DNA of 64,000 bases from Planctomycetota bacterium (GCA_015075375.1 JABTUM010000004.1:558001-622000); one strand, 5' to 3'. Counted from the stretch's first letter, positions 42,274 to 51,365 are shown. The notes: generated from the sequence alone by a model not told the origin. Numbers and translations are program-made.

Positions 42274-43413
42274 AGCATCGAAATTTTCACTGCTTCCAGA
42301 ATGCTCCACCGCCCGCTCGATCCACCCGCCGCCCAGCACTTCCTCGCCCGAGTACAGCACCACCGCCTGACCCGGCGATACCGCGCGCAGCGGTTCATCG
42401 AAGAGCACGCGAATCCCCTCGGCGCCTTGGGGCTCCACGCGGCAGCCGTGCGTGCGCGGCGAGTGCCGGATCTTCGCTTCGGCTCGAATCGCCTCCGCCG
42501 GCGGCGCGCCAGCGATCCAATGCATCGCGCGCGCCTCCAGCCCGGGGCTCCACAGCGCTTCGTCGGACCCCAGCACCACGGCGTTGCGTTCCAGGTCCAG
42601 CTTCACCACGTACAACGGTTCGGTCCAGGCCACGCCCAAGCCCCGGCGCTGCCCGATCGTGTACCCGATCAGCCCATCATGCTTCCCGATCTCGCGCCCG
42701 TCGGCATGCAGGATCGGGCCGGGCGTGAATTGAGCCGGCGCTTTTTCGCGCAAAAAGCGGCGGTGATCTTTATCCTTGACGAAGCAGATCTCCTGGCTGT
42801 CGGGCTTCTCGGCGACACGCAGGCCCAGTTCGCTCGCGATGCGCCGCACCTCCGGCTTCGGCAGATCGCCCACCGGGAAGTGCAGGTAGGCCAGCTCGTT
42901 TTGCGTCAGCGGAAAGAGGAAGTAGCTCTGATCGCGCGCCGGATCGACGCCGCGCAGCAGCTTATACGATCCGTCCGCGCCGCGGGCGATGCGCGCGTAA
43001 TGGCCCGTGGCCAGCCGCTCGCAGCCCAGTTCGCGCGCCTTCAGCACCAAGCCCTTCGACTTGACGCGCTCGTTGCAGCGCACGCACGGGCTGGGCGTGC
43101 GCCCTTGCACGTAATCGTCGACGAACGAATCGATCACCAGGCGCGAGAAATCTTCGGCCATTTCGAGCGTGTAATGCGGGATGCCGAGGATCGCGCAGAC
43201 GTCCTTCGCGTCGAGCACATCCTGCGGGCTGCAGCAGACGTCGCCGCGCGTCTTCTGCGCCAGCGCCGCTTCGTACGCCGCGCGTTCGGGGTTGGCCTGG
43301 CTGCAGACCCAAAGCTTCATCGTCAAGCCGACGACGTCGTGCCCCTGAGCCTTGAGCACCGCCGCGGCGACGGACGAATCGACCCCTCCGGACATGGCTA
43401 CGGCAACGCGCAT
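42229..43413 (-). CDS. mnmA: tRNA-uridine 2-sulfurtransferase
   Basis: A 394-residue enzyme that thiolates U34 of Glu, Gln and Lys tRNAs. The PP-loop is AMSGGVDSSVAAAVL, and the two catalytic cysteines lie in PSPCVRCNERVK and DSQEICFV. GYTIGQRRGLG and the C-terminal GEEVLGGGWIERA are also family features. The protein runs about 25 residues beyond the usual end, because the stop is inside the overlapping convergent gene. The ATG at 43413 begins the PP-loop region. Monocistronic. Confidence 0.96.
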   Translation of the reverse strand: MRVAVAMSGGVDSSVAAAVLKAQGHDVVGLTMKLWVCSQANPERAAYEAALAQKTRGDVCCSPQDVLDAKDVCAILGIPHYTLEMAEDFSRLVIDSFVDDYVQGRTPSPCVRCNERVKSKGLVLKARELGCERLATGHYARIARGADGSYKLLRGVDPARDQSYFLFPLTQNELAYLHFPVGDLPKPEVRRIASELGLRVAEKPDSQEICFVKDKDHRRFLREKAPAQFTPGPILHADGREIGKHDGLIGYTIGQRRGLGVAWTEPLYVVKLDLERNAVVLGSDEALWSPGLEARAMHWIAGAPPAEAIRAEAKIRHSPRTHGCRVEPQGAEGIRVLFDEPLRAVSPGQAVVLYSGEEVLGGGWIERAVEHSGSSENFDASICSNVIRARVRPS

Positions 43414-43509
43414 GGCGATAGTTCCCCTAGAACTCATCTTCCAGATATTGAGGTAGGTAGCAAGTCCTAAGCAGCGTGGGAATGCCACGATTGGTTCAAA
43501 ACGACCTAC

Positions 43510-44271
43510 TTAATCGCATCGATTTCCAGCATGAATACAATAGCAGCTCGGGCAAATGTGGAATACGACTTGCGCGAATGGGTTGTTCTTCTCGGGATGC
43601 TCCCGTGGCGCTAACATAGGCAGTCCATTCTTGGGATTGCTGTAAACCGTGGCCAATACTCGCATTCTTTGAGTACAACCACTAGGACAGGCAATGGTCT
43701 CAGCGCCTTGGATCAAATAGGGCAATCCGCCTAGTTGGTCACTTCGCATATCCAATGGGCTTTCTACGTCCCTCCCGTAGTACGCCGAAAGCTCGCGCCG
43801 ATCGGAAGCAGTCATCCACGGCTTCATCATGCCTAAGGAGTCCTCAAATCCCTCCCCCATTACACCAAGCACGAGCAGCGCGCACTTTTCAACTTCATAG
43901 GGTATCCGTTGGATGCCTATGGGAATTCTATCAAAGACTTTGGGGTAATTGGTATATGGAAAGTCACTGCTCGGCTCCCGCTTACTCGCATAGCCTTTAA
44001 ACTTAAAACCCTTTCGATCACCGATCTCGTAATAGAAATCGTTCCCGCAAGTCCAGCAAAAGTATAAGGATAGCCGGGAAAAATCGGGCTGATGTAGCGC
44101 GGGGATCTTGGGATCGCTGCAGTCGATACACCAAAGCTGACCATACGGACGCTTGCAAACATCGCACTTCGCATTGGCGTGGAAAGGCTCGCCGCCCATC
44201 CAATGTGTGGATTTCAAGGACTTGGATGGAGTCACCCGAAAGCCAGGCAACATAAAATAATAAGGTTCCAT
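43510..44271 (-). CDS. Cysteine-rich protein, possibly DUF1963-like
   Basis: A 253-residue protein with four CxxC-type pairs (CDVCKRPYG, CIDCSD, CWTCG, CPSCYC), enough for two zinc sites. DQLGGLPYLIQ near the middle recalls the GGxP motif of DUF1963/YwqG proteins, some of which act as immunity proteins to secreted toxins. No signal peptide. The gene is AT-richer than its neighbours. It starts next to, and on the same strand as, the HAD gene. Function unproven. Confidence 0.65.
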   Translation of the reverse strand: MEPYYFMLPGFRVTPSKSLKSTHWMGGEPFHANAKCDVCKRPYGQLWCIDCSDPKIPALHQPDFSRLSLYFCWTCGNDFYYEIGDRKGFKFKGYASKREPSSDFPYTNYPKVFDRIPIGIQRIPYEVEKCALLVLGVMGEGFEDSLGMMKPWMTASDRRELSAYYGRDVESPLDMRSDQLGGLPYLIQGAETIACPSGCTQRMRVLATVYSNPKNGLPMLAPREHPEKNNPFAQVVFHICPSCYCIHAGNRCD

Positions 44272-44274
44272 TAC

Positions 44275-44928
44275 CTACCCCTTCAAATAGCGCTGAACTT
44301 CCTCCATCTTGACCTCATCCCAATGCCCGTACATCCGCGTCGCCAGCGGTTTCAGCAGCGCCGGGTCGCACGACGGCACCACCAGGCTTGGCATGCCCGC
44401 CGCGATGGCCGCCTGCACGCCGACCACCGTATCTTCGAAGACCACGCAGTGCTTCGGCGTTGCGCCCACCAGCTCGGCGGCCTTCAAGAATACGTCCGGA
44501 TGCGGCTTGCCCCGCGCCACCGATTCGCTCGAAAGCAGCCGCGTAAAGCAGCTCTTGATCCCAAGGTGTTCGGTGGCGATCTCGATGCCTTCCAGCGGGC
44601 TGCCGCTGGCGACGACCATCGGAGCGATGCCGTGCAGGCGCTTGACCAATTCCACGGCGCCCGGCATGGCGCTCACCGAACCCTTCCGGTAGCTGCGCAC
44701 CAGGGCCTCGCGCCCGTAGTGCTGCGCCTCGGCCAGCGGAACCGTCGCGCCGGTCAGTTCGATGGCTTTCGCCGTCAGGTCGAACATGTTGAGCCCGCTG
44801 AAGTGCGCCGCGATCTCGTAGGACAAATCGCGCTTCAGGAACCCGAACAGGTCGATGACGGCTTCGCGCCAGACGTCGGCGCTGTGGACGAGGGTCTGGT
44901 CCATGTCGAAGAGCAGGGCGTTGGGCAT
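44275..44928 (-). CDS. HAD-superfamily phosphatase (beta-phosphoglucomutase-like)
   Basis: A 217-residue HAD subfamily IA enzyme. Motif I is LLFDMDQT (Asp8, Asp10), motif II VVASGSP, motif III lies at RGKPHPDVFL, and motif IV is VFEDTVVGVQAA. The cap is helical, as in phosphoglycolate phosphatase, YniC and beta-PGM. The ATG at 44928 is chosen since it starts motif I; 25 residues could be added from an upstream ATG at 45003. Substrate unknown. It is the last gene before the MITE-like element. Confidence 0.92.
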   Translation of the reverse strand: MPNALLFDMDQTLVHSADVWREAVIDLFGFLKRDLSYEIAAHFSGLNMFDLTAKAIELTGATVPLAEAQHYGREALVRSYRKGSVSAMPGAVELVKRLHGIAPMVVASGSPLEGIEIATEHLGIKSCFTRLLSSESVARGKPHPDVFLKAAELVGATPKHCVVFEDTVVGVQAAIAAGMPSLVVPSCDPALLKPLATRMYGHWDEVKMEEVQRYLKG

Positions 44929-45069
44929 CGCTCGATTAAAAGGAGCCGCGCGCGGGTACGCAAGTGCTTCGCGCGAGTTTTCGGGCTTCGGGAGGCCCGC
45001 CAAGTTGGGTATAAAGCCACCCGCGAATGGCCTTTACCTATAAAGGTAGCGGCGCGCCTGGACGATTCC

Positions 45070-45347
45070 TTAGCAGGCCGTTGAAAAAGGGTGCGGACCG
45101 CGTTGGGGGAGCATTCGAACTGGGCAAGGCGTCGCGCAGGGAGCCGCATCGAGACGATGCGGCGAGCGAAGCGCAACGATGCCCAGTTCGAATGATCCCC
45201 CAACCCTTCGGGCAGCCTCGTCTTGTGGCCCGGCTCCGCGTTGCGCTGCGGTCGTCGCATCTCTCGATGCGCCTCCCCTTCGCGCGCCTCGATCCGCACC
45301 ACAAATCCAAGGCTGCGCGGTCGCAGCCTTTTTCAACGGGCTGCTAG
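45070..45347. mobile_element. MITE-like element with 20-bp terminal inverted repeats
   Basis: TAGCAGGCCGTTGAAAAAGG at the left end matches the inverted right end (CCTTTTTCAACGGGCTGCTA) in 19 of 20 positions. Both termini carry TA at the outside, consistent with a duplicated TA target. Inside is a second inverted repeat, 45102-45126 against 45180-45204 (24 of 25 bp), around a further hairpin. The 276 bp contain no transposase frame, so it is non-autonomous. The family (perhaps IS630-like for a TA target) is a guess. It lies between the HAD gene and the kinase gene and disrupts neither. Confidence 0.78.
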
Positions 45348-45405
45348 AGGTGCAAGACTGTCGCATCCGCGGCGCAGGCCGCCGCGTTCACGAGGGAGCC
45401 GTGGC

Positions 45406-45885
45406 ATGGCACGCGTCGTCTGTCCCAGTTGCAAAGCCGCCTTCGAAGCCGGCATCAGCCGCGAAGATTACGTACTCAACTGCAGCGCCTGCGGGGTCGC
45501 TTTTAACGCCGCGCAGTACCTGCCCGATTCCGAATTCCGGGCCATCTGCGACCGCCGGCCGGGCGCGGGGACCAAGCTGAGCTACGACCGCGGCACCCGC
45601 GCCGCCGGAAACGTGATCCGCACGGTCAATACCGACTCCGGCACCCGTTCCGCCATTAACCCCGATACGCGCACCGGCGGCCTGCCCTTCGACGACAGCT
45701 CCGAATCCTTCCGCGCTCCGAAGCCCGTGCCGGCGCTGACCGCAGCGCCGGCCGATCCGTTCGGCGCGCGCGCGCGCCTGCTTCGTGCGCTACCGCGCTC
45801 AGCAGGCCGAGCCGACCAAGTACGAAACCGTGGAAACGGTGGCCCTCGACGCCGCGCCGCCCGAACCCGCGGCGGCGCCCGATAA
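45406..45885 (+). pseudogene. N-terminal zinc-ribbon part of the kinase gene, out of frame with the rest
   Basis: Starting at the ATG at 45406, with GAGGGAG upstream, the first 120 codons encode a zinc ribbon (CPSCKAAFEAG then CSACGVAFNAAQ, two Cys pairs) and a Ser/Thr/Pro-rich linker. Past the (GC)7 tract at 45764-45777 this frame turns into Arg-rich sequence and stops at 45885, while good coding sequence continues in another frame from 45785. One more GC unit would join the two frames. I take these as two halves of one gene, broken in this sequence. Zinc-ribbon-linker-kinase is a known planctomycetal order. Confidence 0.7.
45764..45777 (+). repeat. (GC)7 dinucleotide tract at the frame break
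   Basis: Seven GC units in a row. Expansion by one unit (or loss of two) puts the upstream zinc-ribbon frame in register with the kinase frame. This may be a sequencing error, a mutation or a slip-strand switch. Confidence 0.8.
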
Positions 45886-47776
45886 GCGCAACGGAAGCGA
45901 CGCGCCGCTCACGCGGCCCAAATCGTTCCTCGAAGCCTCCGTCACTACCGCGCGCTTCCGGGCGCTCAAGTCGGAAGCCATCGAACCCAGCAAGCCCAGC
46001 ACGCGCATGGCGCTGACCACCGGAACGCATCCGGCCGTTGATGCGCCGCCGCCGAAGCCCGCTCCGGCGCCCGTTCCGGTCATCGCCGATCCCGAAGTAC
46101 CGGCGCCCCCGCCCTCCAGCGCTCAGATGAACCCGTTGGCGGCTTTCGAAGCCGTTGCGGCGGGCTTGTCCGCCCCGGCTCCGGCGCCTGCGGCCGTTCC
46201 CGCGAAAGAAAGCCAGCGCGGCAAGCGCCCCCCGCTCCTCGAAGGACGCTTCGGGCCGTACGAGATCGAATGCGAGATCGCCCGTGGCGGCGTCGGCGCG
46301 GTCTTTAAGGCCAACGAACCCAAAGCCGGCCGGCAGGTCGCACTCAAGGTCCTTTTAGACGGCGAAGACGCCGACGAAGTCGAGTGCGAACGCTTCCGGC
46401 GTGAGTGCGAGACGGCCAAAGCGCTGGCGCTGCCCGGCATGATCGAGATTTACGACGTCGGCGAGATCGACGGTAAACCCTTCATGGCCATGGAGTTAGT
46501 AGAAGGCAAGTCGCTCGACCGGCTGATTCGTGACGGCGGGCTGGCGGTCCACGAGGGGCTGCTGCTGATGCAGTCCGTCGCCGATACGGTCGGGCGGTTG
46601 CATGAAGCCGGCTACGTTCACCGCGATCTGAAGCCGGGCAATATCCTGCTCGACCGCTACGGCACGCCGAAGGTGGCCGACTTCGGACTGGTCAAATCGC
46701 TGGACGAGGTCACGCGTCTCACCGCATCGGGGTTGGTCTGCGGGACTCCGGCCTACATGGCTCCCGAACAGGCCAAAGGCGACAGCAAAGCCATCGATCC
46801 GTGCACCGACGTCTGGGCCTTGGGCGCGGTGATGTACGAACTCTTCACCGGCCAAGCGCCGTTCCACGCCGATAACGCGCTGCGCCTGATGCTCAAGATC
46901 ACGAAAGAAGCGCCCAAGCGGCCGGGGCTCCTGAACCCCAAAGTGCCGCGCGATGTCGAATCGATTGTGATGAAGTGCCTCGAGAAGAACCGCGAGCGGC
47001 GTTACCCCAACGGACGCGCGCTCGCCGAAGACCTCAACCGCTTCTTGGCCGGTCAGCCGGTGGAAGCCGCGCGCGGCCAGAACGTAACTCAGTTCTTCCG
47101 AGTCGTACACGAACACCGCAAGGTGGCCGCCATCGCCGGCGTGGGCTTAGCGGCTCTTCTGCTCGTGGGCGTGCTGGTGCGCGTGGCGCTCGCGCCGCAA
47201 GAAGCCGGATCGCTTACCGAAGACGGCTGGAAGGCGCTGCGCGAACAGCGCCTCGGCGAAGCCGAAGCCGCCTTCCGGCGCGCTCTGGACCTCGACGCCA
47301 GCCAGGCGCAGGCCAGCTTGGGGCTGGCGCATATCCTGGGCTCCCGCAGCGTCGACCGCAATCAGCGCAAGATTAAGGACGGCCCGGGATTCAACGAAGC
47401 CTTGGGGCTGGCCGTTCGCGCAGCCGAACTCGCGCCCGAACTGCGCGCCGAAGCCGCGACTCAGCGCGGGCAACTCTACATGTTCGCCGGACGCTACGCC
47501 GACGAAGTGCGCGAACGCGAAGTCGCCGTGGCCCTGCGCAGCGACAGCCCGCACTACTACCAAGCGCTGGGCTTGGCCTATTGGAACGTAGGCTTCCAGA
47601 CGGGCAATCGTGAATACTACATGAAGGCCCAGCAAGCCTTCCGCACGGTCCTGTCTCTCCAGCAGGACTACCCTCAAACCCGCGCCTACATGAAGCGGCT
47701 CCAAGAGCAGTTCCTGGTGCAGCCCACGCTACCTATAAGGATGCCCGCAGCCCGTGTTTCCGCGGCGCCGCAATAA
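45785..47776 (+). CDS. Membrane-anchored Ser/Thr protein kinase with TPR tail
   Basis: 663 residues from the GTG at 45785, probably the main part of a longer protein (see the zinc-ribbon segment upstream). Residues 1-150 are a Pro/Ala linker. The kinase domain spans about 160-425: Lys188 in VALKVLL, HRDLKPGN (Asp281), DFG at 299-301 and GTPAYMAPEQ. One membrane helix lies at about 447-469, then about 190 residues of TPR helices (GWKALREQRLGEAEAAFRRALDLDA; AAELAPELRAEAATQRGQLYMFAG) outside or in the periplasm. TPR-tailed PknB relatives are frequent in Planctomycetota. The intact protein would be about 790 residues. Confidence 0.88.
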   Translation: MRYRAQQAEPTKYETVETVALDAAPPEPAAAPDKRNGSDAPLTRPKSFLEASVTTARFRALKSEAIEPSKPSTRMALTTGTHPAVDAPPPKPAPAPVPVIADPEVPAPPPSSAQMNPLAAFEAVAAGLSAPAPAPAAVPAKESQRGKRPPLLEGRFGPYEIECEIARGGVGAVFKANEPKAGRQVALKVLLDGEDADEVECERFRRECETAKALALPGMIEIYDVGEIDGKPFMAMELVEGKSLDRLIRDGGLAVHEGLLLMQSVADTVGRLHEAGYVHRDLKPGNILLDRYGTPKVADFGLVKSLDEVTRLTASGLVCGTPAYMAPEQAKGDSKAIDPCTDVWALGAVMYELFTGQAPFHADNALRLMLKITKEAPKRPGLLNPKVPRDVESIVMKCLEKNRERRYPNGRALAEDLNRFLAGQPVEAARGQNVTQFFRVVHEHRKVAAIAGVGLAALLLVGVLVRVALAPQEAGSLTEDGWKALREQRLGEAEAAFRRALDLDASQAQASLGLAHILGSRSVDRNQRKIKDGPGFNEALGLAVRAAELAPELRAEAATQRGQLYMFAGRYADEVREREVAVALRSDSPHYYQALGLAYWNVGFQTGNREYYMKAQQAFRTVLSLQQDYPQTRAYMKRLQEQFLVQPTLPIRMPAARVSAAPQ

Positions 47777-48088
47777 TGACGCACCCGTGCATAAAGATGG
47801 TTTGAAGGCCCAAAAGCTAAAAAATAGCGTTTCGGGATCGGGAGTCCCTTTAGATTGGCCGCCCAAACGACATGTAATACATTATGTAGAAAGGGGTTAT
47901 GTTAAAATCCGAGGTGTTGGAAAAGAGGCAGATCACGCTTGACGGTTCAGGTAAGAGGGCTAGAATCCTCAATCGCTCATAGGAACATGTGCTGTGTGGC
48001 CTAAACAGTTCTTCACCGGTTGGTGAGGTGTAGGCAAAGGCTTTCTCGACGTCCGCTAAAGGCGGGCGAAGTCCGTGGAGGGGACCCG
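47777..48088 (+). promoter_or_regulatory. AT-rich promoter region and structured leader of the porin gene
   Basis: The first part (about 47815-47920) is AT-rich and likely holds the promoter. Near the gene the RNA could fold: GCCTA (47999-48003) pairs with TAGGC (48031-48035) around a 7-bp hairpin CTTCACC-GGTT-GGTGAGG (48011-48028), followed by a second hairpin at 48050-48068 (GTCCGC with GCGGGC) before the GGAGG ribosome site. No known riboswitch class is recognised. No gene is visible in these 312 bp. Confidence 0.35.
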
Positions 48089-49701
48089 ATGTCGCGCGTT
48101 CGCGGTGGCTTGGTCGTGTTGGCAACCGTCGTGCTTGCTTTGGCTTCGGCCGGCTTGAAGGCGGGAGCCAGCGGCGAAGAAGTCACGAAGGCCGAATACG
48201 AGCAGATGAAGAAGGAGCTGGACGATCTGAAGCGCCAGCTTGAGTCCACGACGCCGATCGGCCCGTCGAGCCCGGTGGTGGACGAGGCGCTGGACAACAA
48301 GTACGGCCCCAACGCTCGCGTGAGCACCCGGGCCGGACGGTTGACCATCGGCGGCTTGCTCCAGGTTTGGTTCTACAGCATCCAGAACGACAACCGTGGC
48401 TGGGTCGATACCGACGCGCTGAATGGCGGTCCGGGTGCGGGCTGGGGCAGCAACGAAGTGAACGATAACGATTCGTTCCGCGTGCGCCGCAGCGAATTGC
48501 GCTTCAACATGGACATCACCGAGAACATCAGCGCGTACATCAGCATTGATCCGGCGCGCGAAGCGACGAGCTTCCCGAGCTTCCCGGCGAACGTCTCCAC
48601 CGGTGCGAGCAACTCGCCCGGCGGCGTGATCGGCGGCGACGGCGTGGCCTTTACCAATCCGGGCGTTGGGGCTCCGGGCGGCAACGGCACCGAGTTCCCG
48701 CTGGGCCATGTCCGCAACGGCGACGTCCGCACCGGCGGCGGCGCGGCCAACCGCGCGCTGCAGGACGCTTACATCAACTACCACGGCGTGATCCCGCACC
48801 ACGATTTCACGGTCGGTCAGTTCAAGCGCCGCTTGGGTGAAGAAGGCACGCGCGACAGCAAGGACCTCGATTTCGTCGAGCGCGCGATGATCACGCAGCT
48901 CGCCGACCTGCGCGACCTGGGCATCAGGCGCACGGTTCGTGGTGGGATGAGCGCTTGCAGTACTGGGTCGGCGGGTTCAACGGCGCGGGCACGGCTTTCC
49001 AGCAGCGCCAGAACCGCGCGAACGATAACGATCAGCTCGATCGTCGGCACCATCCTCGTCCGCCCGCTCTGGAACGACGAGAAGTGGGGCAGCATCGAAA
49101 TCGGCTACAGCTACTTGGGCGGCTTGCGCGGCGAAGACGGACGGCCTTCGCGCACGGCACCCTGAATCTTCCGACGGTCTGGCGCGCCGCGAGACGTGGC
49201 ACAGCCTGCAGTACGGTTGGTTGCACTGGGCGGCGGGCACGAAAGCCAGTCCGCGGCTGGTGGGTGCGCGGCGAGATGGGGCGGTACCGCGACCGCTTCG
49301 CGCCAGACGAACTGGCTTATAACGTGGGCGGCGGGTTGACGGTCCAGGATCCGGCCGCGTTCACGGTGGACGGCTGGAACGTGAGCATGGGCTACAAGCT
49401 GAGCGAGAGCCTGTGGGCGGACGATGTGGGCGGCTGGGTCAAGCCGGAATTCGTCTTCCGCTGCGACGTGATGGAGAACCTCTTCTACCCGGACATCCCG
49501 AATCCGAACCGCCAGATCGACGTCTTCGAGACCCAGGTCGTCACGGCGGGCGTCAACTACTACATCAAGGGCCACAACGCGAAGATCCAGTTCAATTACA
49601 ACTGGGTGATCGAGGACGACGACAACGACATTGCCGGCGCCCGCGAGACGCGTGAAGTCCGCAACGACAACCTGGTCCTGAACTTCCAGGTCGGCTGGTA
49701 A
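48089..49701 (+). pseudogene. OprO/OprP-type porin, reading frame broken several times
   Basis: An outer-membrane porin with signal peptide (GGLVVLATVVLALASAG), a coiled coil (YEQMKKELDDLKRQLE) and beta-barrel sequence with FRVRRSELRFNMDITENISAYISI, the style of phosphate-selective porins O and P. The frame is intact to about 48925. It then changes at about 48925, 49031, 49140-49164 and 49255, each side still coding (AHGSWWDERLQYWVGGFNG; VRPLWNDEKWGSIEIGYSYLG; RRETWHSLQYGWLHWAAG; VRGEMGRYRDRFAPDELAYN). From 49260 to the end (NDNLVLNFQVGW) it is clean. Intact length would be about 537 residues. Either a decaying gene or sequence errors clustered in 340 bp. Confidence 0.82.
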
Positions 49702-49727
49702 GTTTCTAAGCCGTTCTTGAAACCGTA

Positions 49728-49760
49728 AAGCGGGCGGCCTTCGGGCCGCCCGCTTCGTTT
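49728..49760 (+). terminator. Rho-independent terminator of the porin gene
   Basis: A 10-12-bp stem, AAGCGGGCGGCC with its complement, capped by a TTCG tetraloop closed by C-G (extra-stable UUCG type), then CGTTT. It lies 26 bp after the porin stop. Confidence 0.85.
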
Positions 49761-49878
49761 CCAGACCCTCTTCAATCTTCTCAAGAACCTCTCGCGTTGC
49801 CCTGCTCTGCCTCGCCCTGCCAAGACGTGGCGGCGGGATTGGGTGAACCGAATCCCGCCGCTGCCGTTAGTACCTGGC

Positions 49879-51357
49879 ATGCGAATCTGCTTATCCGCAC
49901 TGGCCTTGTCTCTCGCATCTTGCGTGTATGGGATCGAGCGCCCGCCTGGTTCGCCCGAGTCTGAAGCCGAATCGATCCAGCCTCTGCTCCTGCAACTAGG
50001 CGACGACGCCTATGCGGTTCGCCAAGCCGCATTCGAAGCGCTCTTGCAACGGCCGGCCGCGCGCGCGTTGAAGCCACCCTACGCAACCGACGATCCGGAA
50101 GTGCTCCGGAAGTTGCAGGACCTGCGTCTTGCTTTCGATCTGGACGGTGACAAGCCTTCCCTGCGGCGCTTGATCCACGCGGCTTGGCCCAAGCTTTTTG
50201 GAGCGACGGAACCGGGATTGGGAACACAGCCCTTACGATCAGGCGAGCCGGCGCCTGGCGCGGAACCACCCGCGATGCCCCAACCCGAACCGGCGAGCCG
50301 GGAATCTCGGGGCCGGCGCAGCGGCAGTCATGCGACGCCTTCCAATGCCGAAGGAGCGAGCGGCTGGCTGGCGGCCACACAGGAAGCCGATGGGCACTGG
50401 GATGCGCGGCGTTGGGGCGCTCAAGAAGACGGCGACTTCGAGCTGACGGCGTTGGCGCAAATGGCCCTGCTGGCGGCGCGCGGTCCCGATGCCGCGGCGC
50501 TCAAGGCGCAACAATGGCTGCTCAGCCGCCTGGATAAGGAGGGTTATTTCACCCTTGAAGGCGGGCGGCGTGCCGCCGGCCTGGCGCATGCCCTCGCGGT
50601 CTGGTCCTGCGTCGATTGCGCCGGACTCAAAAAGGATGCCCAAGCGTGGTTCACACGCCTCGATCCGGCGCTTCAGGTCCTCACGCGATCCCTATTGCCG
50701 GCGGCCGATGCCGATGCCCAGACCCGGCTCCTGCCCCCGGCTGCGCAGTTGGATCTCTTCACCGCTTTCTTCGCCGCGGGGGCGCTCCATGCCGCACGGC
50801 GCTGGGGCCATCCGGTGGATCCGCAGGTCTTCGAAGCCCAGAACGCCCGGTTGGCCCAACTCTTCGACGCACCCACTCGCAGCTACCGGGTCGCCGACGG
50901 GCATGCCCCGTCGGCATGGGCGACCGTGCTGGGCTGCGCCGTGGAACGCATGTGCGCCCATGCGCCGGGCGACACGCGCGGCGACCTCGGCGCCGCTCTC
51001 ACTCAGGTCACGCCGGCCTTCGATTCGGCGCCCAATCGCGACGCTTGGATGGAGTTCGTCTGCTCCTACGCGGCCTTTCGGGAAGGGGGCGAAGTCTGGA
51101 AGGCCTGGAACGAAGCCTTGAAAAGCCGCGCAGAGCGGACCTGGGTCCGCGAAGGCCGGTTTCTGGCCGCCCGGCCGATGGGAGAATGGCGCAACGGCGG
51201 CCGTGTCTGCTCCACGGCTCTTTACTTATTGAGTTCCAGCATCTACGTGCGAACGCTCAACTCTTCCATTACGACCAGTTGGCAGCGTTTATGGTGTGAA
51301 CTCCCCGCAGCCGACCGCCCTGGACGAAGCGCCGCACCTCCGCCAGTTGCGCCTTGA
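49879..51357 (+). CDS. Putative lipoprotein with terpene-cyclase-like alpha-toroid repeats
   Basis: A 492-residue exported protein: hydrophobic signal and lipobox (SLASC, Cys15). From about residue 145 the sequence shows prenyltransferase/squalene-oxidase toroid repeats: WLAATQEADGHWDAR (QEADGHW fits QxxDGxW) and later ones of weaker form (AALKAQQWLLSRLDKEGYF, AAGALHAARRWG, FVCSYAAFREGG). The fold is shared by terpene cyclases and many planctomycetal extracytoplasmic proteins without cyclase activity. The DxDD catalytic motif of squalene-hopene cyclase is not seen, so enzymatic action is doubtful. The GTG at 49843 is an alternative start. Confidence 0.72.
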   Translation: MRICLSALALSLASCVYGIERPPGSPESEAESIQPLLLQLGDDAYAVRQAAFEALLQRPAARALKPPYATDDPEVLRKLQDLRLAFDLDGDKPSLRRLIHAAWPKLFGATEPGLGTQPLRSGEPAPGAEPPAMPQPEPASRESRGRRSGSHATPSNAEGASGWLAATQEADGHWDARRWGAQEDGDFELTALAQMALLAARGPDAAALKAQQWLLSRLDKEGYFTLEGGRRAAGLAHALAVWSCVDCAGLKKDAQAWFTRLDPALQVLTRSLLPAADADAQTRLLPPAAQLDLFTAFFAAGALHAARRWGHPVDPQVFEAQNARLAQLFDAPTRSYRVADGHAPSAWATVLGCAVERMCAHAPGDTRGDLGAALTQVTPAFDSAPNRDAWMEFVCSYAAFREGGEVWKAWNEALKSRAERTWVREGRFLAARPMGEWRNGGRVCSTALYLLSSSIYVRTLNSSITTSWQRLWCELPAADRPGRSAAPPPVAP

Positions 51358-51365
51358 CCTGCCAC

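Noticed and set aside
47754..47942. A 62-codon frame after the kinase gene.
   Set aside because: Overlaps the kinase end, no ribosome site and no recognisable features.
47900..48000. A tRNA-like stretch around a GAGG...CCTC stem.
   Set aside because: No acceptor stem, no TTCRA T-loop at the right place, no 3' end.
47990..48088. GEMM-type cyclic-di-GMP riboswitch, suggested by GGCCTAAAC.
   Set aside because: The preceding conserved GCAAA and CGCAAAG elements and the tetraloop-receptor are missing.
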